A stretch of DNA of 14,793 nucleotides, from the NCBI GenBank assembly GCA_035307785.1, contig DATGHS010000544.1:1-14793 (forward strand), written 5' to 3'. Source of the stretch: DATGHS01 sp035307785. GTDB lineage: Bacteria > Planctomycetota > Planctomycetia > Gemmatales > Gemmataceae. Each line of letters opens with the position of its first letter. The first letter of the stretch is position 1. Made by a program: the position numbers and the translations under genes. Shown piece after piece: positions 6,920 to 13,114 of the stretch. The notes below the pieces were generated by a model. That model made no database searches, was not told the origin of the DNA, and saw only the letters and a program-made list of their open reading frames with translations.

Positions 6920-8362
6920 TCAAAACCGGTAATAAATAAACGGATTATAGGTTCCCGCCGCAAGTTGCAGCACACTGGCGGCAAAGAGCATGCACATTCC
7001 ACCCAGCGAAGCAAATTCCGCCGCGGCCGCGAGCGCTGTTCGCCGCCAGGCAGGGGCTTGCTCCAGCAGCTGCCGCCAAATCCGCCGTAATGCTGGCCAC
7101 ACCGGGCAGCAGCCGGCCGTTCCGACGATCAGCGCCAGCGCCAATTCCCGGCCCCAGAAATCATGCCAGGCGTATTCGCCGCCCCGCAAGCCCATCATCG
7201 CGGAAAGGTACACGCCCGCGTGCGCAAACGACTTCGCTTCGAAGAATACCCAGCCGATCATCACGATGACAAGCGTAACCGCATGCTGTGCGATTCGCGG
7301 CAGCCGCTCCAAGACACGCGCCCAGCCAAGTCGTTCGAGCACCAAAAATAACCCGTGAAAGAGACCCCAGGCCAGGAAGTTCCAACTCGCCCCGTGCCAC
7401 AAGCCGCAGAACACAAAAACAAGCATCAGATTGAAATACGTCCGTTCCGGCCCATGACGGTTGCCGCCCAGTGGAATGTACAGATAATCGCGGAACCAGC
7501 TCGACAGCGATATGTGCCAGCGCCGCCAGAAATCGGTGATCGAACGAGCGGTGTATGGATAGTTGAAGTTCTCGGCCAATTCGAAACCGAACAGCCGGCC
7601 CAGGCCGATGGCCATATCGGAATAGCCCGAGAAGTCGAAGTAGATTTGCAGCGTGTAGCAAATGACACCGAGCCATGCAGCACTGAACGACAATTCCGCC
7701 GGCGACAAATGAAAGAGTGCGTCGGCCGTATGGGCAAACGTGTTCGCCAGCAACATCTTCTTCGCGAGGCCCAGGATGAAGCGGCGAATGCCACGGGCGA
7801 CTTGCGCGCGGTCCACCGAACGGCTCTCCAGCGCTGCCGCCAGATCGCGATAGCGCACCACCGGCCCCGCAATGAGGTGCGGGAACAGCGTCATGAACAG
7901 GCCGAAGTTAACCGGATTGCGCGCGGCCGACGTTTTCGCCCGGCGAATATCGATGAGATACGCCAATGCTTCGAAGGTGAAAAACGAGATGCCAATGGGC
8001 AAATGCACCGGTCTCAGGTGCACCGGCGTGAATGCCAACCAGCGGAGAACGACATTCAAATTATCCGCCAGGAAATTCGCGTATTTGCAGGAAACGAGTA
8101 ATCCGAGGTTGAAAACCACGGCGGCGGCCAGGAACCACGCCCCCGCGCGCCGTCCCTTCCAGGCTTCAACCAGAAGGCCGAAACCGAAGTTTGCGCCGAT
8201 CGAGGCGATCATCAGGAAGACATAAAACTTTTCGCCCCAGGCGTAGAAAAAAAGACTCGCAAAAAGAAGGAGCGCATTGCGCGCCGAACGCGGCGCAAGA
8301 TAATACACCGCGAGTACGAGCGGCAGGAACAAGAACAGGAAAAGCGTTGAGTTGAACAGCAC
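6920..8362 (-). CDS. MBOAT-family O-acyltransferase, AlgI-like
   Basis: A 480-residue polytopic membrane protein, the normal length for AlgI/DltB-type MBOATs. It starts at GTG (8362); the N-terminus MLFNSTLFLFLFLPLVLAVYY matches the family's, which supports the start although the ribosome site is weak. Motifs include LPIGISFFTFEALAYLIDI (121-139), FPHLIAGPVVRY (160-171), DFWRRWHISLSSWFRDYLYI (277-296, H283) and GLWHGASWNF (320-329); H323 is the conserved catalytic histidine. Most of the rest is hydrophobic helices. These enzymes carry acetyl groups from a cytoplasmic donor across the membrane to a partner that modifies an exported polymer. The partner here is almost certainly the SGNH protein 34 nt downstream. 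No alginate polymerase or export gene is in the window, so the acceptor could be another exopolysaccharide or wall glycan. Confidence 0.95.
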   Translation of the reverse strand: MLFNSTLFLFLFLPLVLAVYYLAPRSARNALLLFASLFFYAWGEKFYVFLMIASIGANFGFGLLVEAWKGRRAGAWFLAAAVVFNLGLLVSCKYANFLADNLNVVLRWLAFTPVHLRPVHLPIGISFFTFEALAYLIDIRRAKTSAARNPVNFGLFMTLFPHLIAGPVVRYRDLAAALESRSVDRAQVARGIRRFILGLAKKMLLANTFAHTADALFHLSPAELSFSAAWLGVICYTLQIYFDFSGYSDMAIGLGRLFGFELAENFNYPYTARSITDFWRRWHISLSSWFRDYLYIPLGGNRHGPERTYFNLMLVFVFCGLWHGASWNFLAWGLFHGLFLVLERLGWARVLERLPRIAQHAVTLVIVMIGWVFFEAKSFAHAGVYLSAMMGLRGGEYAWHDFWGRELALALIVGTAGCCPVWPALRRIWRQLLEQAPAWRRTALAAAAEFASLGGMCMLFAASVLQLAAGTYNPFIYYRF

Positions 8363-8473
8363 CGGGATCCGTCCCGAATAAACAGTCTGGTTGCGGCTTG
8401 GCGCTCCCTACCTGAACTCAGCGACACCAGGTTGAGCCTCCGAGCGCGAAGCTGCAATCGGCAGTCTCCGTCT

Positions 8474-10624
8474 TTACTTCACCGTGAACACCGTGTCCGC
8501 GCTGCCGGTGTTGCCGGCGGCATCGCGCACGCGGATCACCACGACGTATGTGCCAGGCGTCAGCGATTCGGTCTGGAAATGGAACTTGGCCCTGCGCGCG
8601 TCGAATAGTCCATTTACCGGAAACAGGTTCATCCACTTGCCGCTATTGACGGCATACTGAGCGGAAGCAAGTCGCACGAGCTCACTGTCGGCGTTCGCTT
8701 CGAGAATTGCTCGATTCTTTTCCATGCCGATGAATTTCAGAGTGATCGTGGGCGCTTCATGGCTCACCGCCAGCGGCAAACTGACGCGTGCACCCGTCAA
8801 CGCATCTTCTTCGCGATTATCAGGCCGGTCGCTAGCCACGACTTTGAACTGGTATAGGCCCGATGGCATCGTCGATGTGTCCCATTCGTACTCCGTCTTG
8901 GCCCAGCCGTCTTCGATCTTCACCCATTCCTTCCAGCCATCTTTGCGGACATAAAGATCGTACACGAGTTCATCTTCATTCGCATCGGTGGCGGACCATT
9001 TGAATTTCCATTTCTTCGGCTCCTTGGCGGAAGCTTGCGTCTCCAAATTTGGCGCGTCGAGGCTCGTAACTTCTGGCGCCTGATTGATCGTGGCGTAGTA
9101 AATGCTGAGCCGGTGCAGCGCCGGCGAAACCGCTTGCTCACTGGTCGCCATCGAGATGCGGTATTGCAAGAAGCGCGAGGCCGGGGCCTGCGCGATTGCG
9201 TGATTCGGATCGTCCTGCTCGGCCGACCAGGCGCTCCAGGTAGCGTCGGGCTCGGCGACGTTGCCGCCGCGCACCGCCACCGTCAGTTTCGTCCCCTTCG
9301 GCACGTCGGCTTGCCAGCTCATGCTGCCCCAACGACTTGGCAATTTCGCATCGATCACTTCCGACAGTACCGAGCCCTTGGCGACAAAGCGATCCTGAAG
9401 CACGTAGAGCGTTCCCGGATCGCTGGCCGCGAGGACAATGCTCCCGTCTTTGCGGAGCAACAAGTGCTGAATCTGGCCATGGTCGAGCTTGGCAATTTCG
9501 CTGCGCTCCTTGTTCGATTCATGAATCTCGAACAGCTGTCCTTTGGAGCCGGTGCCGGCAAAGAGGCGGTCGCCGTGCTTGAGCATGCTGAGAATCAGCC
9601 CTTTTTCGCGGAAGAGTTCGCGCACCGAGCCGTCGAGCCCGATGCGGTAGACGCAGTTTTCGCCGCTGCTCGGGCTGGGTGCGGCGGCCGCCGGCGTAAG
9701 TTTTTCGCTTTCCTTCTCCTTCGAATTCGCCGAGCCCGCGGCACTGGCGGTCTTCTCGTCGCTGGCGGCGCGCACGGTGGCGAAGGCTGGCTTCGTGAGC
9801 GCTGCCGAGACATTACCGGAGTTACTCGAAGTCGAGGCGCTGCTGTTTCCCGCATGCCCGCCGGCCGGCGAACTCGTGCCAACATACAACGCCTGACCGA
9901 ACAGTTGCAGGCAGCGAATTTCAGCCTGCGGCGCCTGGAAAAGCACGAATGCTTTGCCGGTTAGATCAATCTTGTAAACCAGGCCCTGCTTGTCGGTGCC
10001 GGCGTAGATGGCGCCATCATTCGCGCGCACCATGCTCAGAATGTGGTCCTGCTTCGATTGGAAAAACAGCTCGGCCTTGCCTTCGGCATTGATCTTGTAA
10101 ATGCGGCCATGCGGCCCGGTGGCCGCGAACACGGTTTGCGTCTTTTCATCAAACACCAGCGCCCAGATGTAATTCTCGGGGCTATCGTGCAACACGCGCG
10201 CGTTGCCATCGGGAGCAATGCGGACGATCAAACCGCTAGGCCCCGTGCCGGCATAGATCGAACCATCCGGGGCAGCGAGCAGGCAAAGGATCTGCGTGTC
10301 TTCGCTGTCAAAAGCTACGCTCACCGCTCCATCGGGAGCAATCTTGAAGAGTTTGCCTTCATCGCCCGTAGCGACGAACAGATTGCCGGCCTTATCCTCT
10401 ACCACGTCCCATATGCGGGTGGCTTCGAGCGGCCCCTTGAGCGGCAATGGCTTGAGCCAGCGCGCCAGTTGAATGGTTCCCTCATTAGAAATCACTGCTT
10501 GGTGAAACTGGGCCTTCTCGAATTGTGCCGGCAGCGCGGCGGTGTAGGTCTTGATCTTGCCGGCCCACAACACGGTCGGAAATAGTGTAGTCGTAATGAG
10601 TGTGGTCCAGAGGAAACGTTTCAT
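8474..10624 (-). CDS. Exported seven-unit beta-propeller protein with FN3/Ig-like C-terminus
   Basis: A 716-residue protein. ATG at 10624 is chosen because GGAG lies 6 nt upstream and a signal peptide follows at once (MKRFLWTTLI to VLWAGK, cut near residue 21); the frame's extension to 10714 would overlap the upstream gene. Residues 70-412 hold seven units of the form (I/L)xxATGxxGx(L/I)YxIxxDG, for example LFVATGDEGKLFKI, IYAGTGPSGLIVRI, VFAATGPHGRIYKI and LFAGTGSKGQLFEI, consistent with a seven-bladed propeller. A Ser/Ala/Lys-rich linker of about 70 residues (252-322) splits the fifth unit. Residues 430-510 look like a beta-sandwich, with WSAWS and FLQYRI. Residues 515-716 contain two Ig/FN3-like parts, ending with PGTYVVVIRVRDAAGN. 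No enzyme motif is seen; a ligand-binding or surface structural role is inferred. It starts 49 nt after the S55 peptidase gene and is probably co-transcribed with it. Confidence 0.9.
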   Translation of the reverse strand: MKRFLWTTLITTTLFPTVLWAGKIKTYTAALPAQFEKAQFHQAVISNEGTIQLARWLKPLPLKGPLEATRIWDVVEDKAGNLFVATGDEGKLFKIAPDGAVSVAFDSEDTQILCLLAAPDGSIYAGTGPSGLIVRIAPDGNARVLHDSPENYIWALVFDEKTQTVFAATGPHGRIYKINAEGKAELFFQSKQDHILSMVRANDGAIYAGTDKQGLVYKIDLTGKAFVLFQAPQAEIRCLQLFGQALYVGTSSPAGGHAGNSSASTSSNSGNVSAALTKPAFATVRAASDEKTASAAGSANSKEKESEKLTPAAAAPSPSSGENCVYRIGLDGSVRELFREKGLILSMLKHGDRLFAGTGSKGQLFEIHESNKERSEIAKLDHGQIQHLLLRKDGSIVLAASDPGTLYVLQDRFVAKGSVLSEVIDAKLPSRWGSMSWQADVPKGTKLTVAVRGGNVAEPDATWSAWSAEQDDPNHAIAQAPASRFLQYRISMATSEQAVSPALHRLSIYYATINQAPEVTSLDAPNLETQASAKEPKKWKFKWSATDANEDELVYDLYVRKDGWKEWVKIEDGWAKTEYEWDTSTMPSGLYQFKVVASDRPDNREEDALTGARVSLPLAVSHEAPTITLKFIGMEKNRAILEANADSELVRLASAQYAVNSGKWMNLFPVNGLFDARRAKFHFQTESLTPGTYVVVIRVRDAAGNTGSADTVFTVK

Positions 10625-10673
10625 GGTTGACTCCGAGCCGCTCGCGGCGTCGCATGCAACGCTGCAAGCGGCG

Positions 10674-12548
10674 TTACTCCTGGGTAATGCTGGTCCGCTT
10701 GTTCTTGGTGACATTGATCCTCACCGTCTCGCTGCCCTGGATGACCCACGGCACCGGTTGCTTGGACTCCACGGCCTTCGAGATGGATTGCACCGCAGTG
10801 CGGTGCGTCTGGCTGAAGGTCTGCACCATGCTCGGCGGCAAATTTGGCAGCGCCTTGCCGTCGAGGGCCACGCCGGAGGCCGGCAGCGGCAACCGCAGCG
10901 TCAAGTTCGTGCGCTTGGCGGCCGCCAGCAAGCGGTAGCCGGCCAGAAGCTGCTCCAGGTTCAGCGGGTTGTTCCACTGCGGCTGGGACCGCAAGTCCGC
11001 TTTCGCCGCAATGCCTTCCTCGCTTAGCGTGATGCTGTACGATCCTTCGGGTAGATCTTCGGGTAACTTCAGCGCCACCGGCACCTTCTGCGGCGTGCCC
11101 TTCCATGGCCGCATGTAGACGGTGCCGCGAACCGTCTCGCCGGGAGCATACGTGTCGGATTCCAGCTGCACGCCTTCAATCTCGGCCGAGTGCCGCCCCG
11201 CTTCAATTTCCGTTTCGCATTCGATCTTCGTGAAGCGCACTTTTTCGAAGGGGTTCGAAAGAATTTGCTGCACCAGCAGCGCCACGGGATTGTAGAGCGC
11301 GGCCGGCGCCCGGCCGCCGGAGTAGCTCGCCCCGGCATAGCGATCACGGATGACAATCGGCTCGTGGCCTTCCATTTCGATCCGCAGCGTGAACGCGGCC
11401 GTAATCTCTTCGGGCAAATCGCCCTCCTGGTCGATGGCGTTGGTGAGCGCGGCGAAGATCAGGGCCGGCAATAGCTGCTTATGCCGCACCATTTCCACGT
11501 GATACTGGGCCGCCTGGCCGCCCGGCTCCTTGCGCACACTCATGCTCATGGGCAGCATGTCGGGCTTTTTGTCGAGCCAACCGGCGATGCACGTGCTTAC
11601 GTCGGCCGTAATCGTGCCTACCGTTTGCAACGGTGTGCCCATTTTGAAGCTTACATTCCAGCGCGGGTAAATCGTGTGCACGTGACCGGTCATGAGCGGG
11701 AAGTCACAACTTCCCAGCGACATCATTGGATGGCCAAAACCATACACACGCTTGCCGTCGATGTGCGTGACCGTGCCGATGCCCGACATGTCGAAATCGC
11801 CGGTGATGAGCGCCACTACCAGCGCGCCGCCTTTCTCCAGCGGAATGTCTTTCTCACCAGCGAGCGTCTTGCCGGACGTGCCGCCGCTCTGCATCGGCAC
11901 GAGGCCGCGCTGAGGGAACGCCTCGGTCAGCAGTTTCAGACTATGGGCCGTGAAACCGCTGGTGGCCAGCGGCGTGCGCAGCGGCATGAGCCAAAGTCCG
12001 TCGGCATTGGCTGGAACCGCTTCGTCAAACGATTGTGAAACCGTGACGTGATCGAAGCTGTGCCCTTCAATTTGCACCGGTTGCCGCAAGCCGACCTTAA
12101 CGGGCTTGGCGCTCTCCGCGATTTCTTTTTTCTCAAACGATTCGACGAATTCATGCATCTGGCTAAACGGTGTGACCCCGGCAATCGGGTCCTTCCCATA
12201 CGGCCAGGCGTAAGCGACGGCGCCCACGAGCTTTTCATCAATGTAAATCGGACTGCCGCTCATGCCGGCGATGATGCCGGTGCGCTCCAAGTCAAGTCCG
12301 GCGAGCCGGCACAAGACCATGTCGCGGCCGGGAGCGGTGTTTTTCAGCACCCCAAGCACTTCAGCATCGAATTTCTCAATCTTCGTGCCCTTCATCACGG
12401 TCAGGCCGTAGCCTTTCATGCCCGGTCGAAGCTCATCGACATTCCAGTAGGTTTTCGGATCGGGAGCAGCGTGAAGGAAAGTCAGGCCGGCGAGCGCCAC
12501 CATGAGCGCGCAGGCGAATCGCGGCCAGGCCGCGGTGCGAAGCGACAT
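10674..12548 (-). CDS. Exported SpoIVB/S55-type serine peptidase-like protein
   Basis: A 624-residue protein. ATG at 12548 has a perfect AAGGAGG 6 nt upstream (plus strand 12555-12561), so the in-frame extension to 12728 is rejected. Residues 1-27 are a signal peptide (FACALMVALAGLTFLHA). The S55 domain follows from about 34: RPGMKGYGLTVMKG (41-54), GRDMVLCRL (74-82), then GMSGSP (95-100), where S97 aligns with the GDSGGP serine of trypsin-like peptidases. FGHPMMSLG (271-279) with H273 is a second conserved-looking block, but I cannot confirm it as the catalytic histidine. SpoIVB cleaves a regulator in Bacillus sporulation; members in non-sporulating phyla lack an assigned substrate. No PDZ domain is evident. 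The C-terminal ~200 residues include an Ig-like stretch (PGETVRGTVYMRPWKG) and a helical tail. The propeller gene follows after 49 nt. Its product could be a substrate or partner, which is inference. Confidence 0.88.
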   Translation of the reverse strand: MSLRTAAWPRFACALMVALAGLTFLHAAPDPKTYWNVDELRPGMKGYGLTVMKGTKIEKFDAEVLGVLKNTAPGRDMVLCRLAGLDLERTGIIAGMSGSPIYIDEKLVGAVAYAWPYGKDPIAGVTPFSQMHEFVESFEKKEIAESAKPVKVGLRQPVQIEGHSFDHVTVSQSFDEAVPANADGLWLMPLRTPLATSGFTAHSLKLLTEAFPQRGLVPMQSGGTSGKTLAGEKDIPLEKGGALVVALITGDFDMSGIGTVTHIDGKRVYGFGHPMMSLGSCDFPLMTGHVHTIYPRWNVSFKMGTPLQTVGTITADVSTCIAGWLDKKPDMLPMSMSVRKEPGGQAAQYHVEMVRHKQLLPALIFAALTNAIDQEGDLPEEITAAFTLRIEMEGHEPIVIRDRYAGASYSGGRAPAALYNPVALLVQQILSNPFEKVRFTKIECETEIEAGRHSAEIEGVQLESDTYAPGETVRGTVYMRPWKGTPQKVPVALKLPEDLPEGSYSITLSEEGIAAKADLRSQPQWNNPLNLEQLLAGYRLLAAAKRTNLTLRLPLPASGVALDGKALPNLPPSMVQTFSQTHRTAVQSISKAVESKQPVPWVIQGSETVRINVTKNKRTSITQE

Positions 12549-12554
12549 CGTGCG

Positions 12555-12567
12555 CCTCCTTAGGAGG
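12555..12567 (-). promoter_or_regulatory. Perfect Shine-Dalgarno inside a small palindrome
   Basis: The ribosome site of the S55 gene, AAGGAGG, is part of CCTCCTAAGGAGG, an inverted repeat with a single central base. A 4-bp stem with a 5-nt loop could partly hide the site. This fixes the start at 12548. Confidence 0.6.
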
Positions 12568-12739
12568 TCAGGAGGAGGGAACCGCAGCCACACCGAAGAC
12601 GGATTCATTGCCAAAAGGGCGAAAGCGGCTTCCGGTGGGCCGGAAATAGGACGGCGACTTGCGGGAGAAGAACCTCGGAGAGCTGCGGGCCAGGAGGGGT
12701 CGTTCCATCCAAAGTCGATGTCCGCCATCTGGACGGCAG

Positions 12740-12769
12740 ACTATAGCGACTACGCGATCTAGGATGCAA
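12740..12769 (-). promoter_or_regulatory. Possible promoter of the S55 gene
   Basis: On the minus strand, TTGCAT (12769-12764) and TATAGT (12745-12740) are 18 nt apart. The -10 matches five of six bases and the -35 only three. The leader to the ATG at 12548 would be about 185 nt. Confidence 0.28.
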
Positions 12770-12946
12770 GAGCAATTCCCCTGGCCCCGCCGCCTCGGAT
12801 CGGTTCTCGCAATCCCGGGGCGTGCCAGTACGAGCTATTCGATTATAAGTGCGCGGCGCGAAAAAGGGAAGTTTAGGCGATGGTGGGTAGTGGCGCCGAT
12901 CGTGGTTTCTAGTAGTCGGTCCACTCAAAAACGCTGGATTGGTCTT

Positions 12947-13004
12947 TCGTAGACGACGCTGCTAGCGTCGTCCAGTGTAACGACGCTACCAGCGTCGTCT
13001 ACGA
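12947..13004. repeat. Paired-palindrome intergenic element B
   Basis: Arms of 25 bp (12947-12971 and 12980-13004) match at 24 positions around an 8-nt spacer. Each arm is again a palindrome: GACGACGCT at 12952-12960 faces AGCGTCGTC at 12964-12972, with a near copy at 12980-12998. The outer ends read TCGTAGA and TCTACGA. The layout and end hexamer match the element at 680-749, while the core and spacer differ. It lies 110 nt downstream of the cytochrome stop, with no T-run. Confidence 0.85.
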
Positions 13005-13041
13005 CAATGCGACCCACCACTTTAGGATTGAAGGTCTGGTT

Positions 13042-13063
13042 GGTCGGGCTTTGTAGCCCGACC
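13042..13063. repeat. 9-bp hairpin downstream of the cytochrome gene
   Basis: GGTCGGGCT (13042-13050) pairs perfectly with AGCCCGACC (13055-13063) around TTGT. It lies 51 nt beyond the cytochrome stop on the minus strand. It could help terminate or stabilise that transcript, but no T-run follows in that direction. A dispersed repeat is equally possible. Confidence 0.6.
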
Positions 13064-13114
13064 CAGGAGCCAGGTTGGTTTTTCCGGAGAAGGCACGCAG
13101 GAACGGCTGGCCGC

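Larger units (their letters stand above)
12549..13114. other. 566-nt intergenic region between the cytochrome and S55 genes
   Basis: I see no convincing gene here. The open frames present (for example 12605-12928 on the minus strand) are rich in Pro, Arg and Ser and lack a ribosome site or recognisable motif. The region holds, from left to right, the S55 ribosome site, a possible S55 promoter (12740-12769), a featureless stretch to about 12940, paired-palindrome element B (12947-13004) and a hairpin (13042-13063). Confidence 0.7.

Noticed and set aside
6886..7014. N-terminal extension of the SGNH gene
   Set aside because: It would overlap the MBOAT gene and place 43 non-hydrophobic residues before the membrane anchor. 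ATG at 6885 suits the gap between the genes.
8363..8473. Terminator or promoter between the propeller and MBOAT genes
   Set aside because: Only 5-bp inverted repeats and no T-run or good -10/-35 pair. Nothing firm can be called.
10625..10714. N-terminal extension of the propeller gene
   Set aside because: It overlaps the S55 gene and hides a good signal peptide that starts at 10624 with GGAG upstream.
12549..12728. N-terminal extension of the S55 gene
   Set aside because: The perfect AAGGAGG and the signal peptide both point to the ATG at 12548.
12605..12952. Small genes in the gap between the cytochrome and S55 genes
   Set aside because: Frames on both strands give Pro/Arg/Ser-rich products with no ribosome site or motif.
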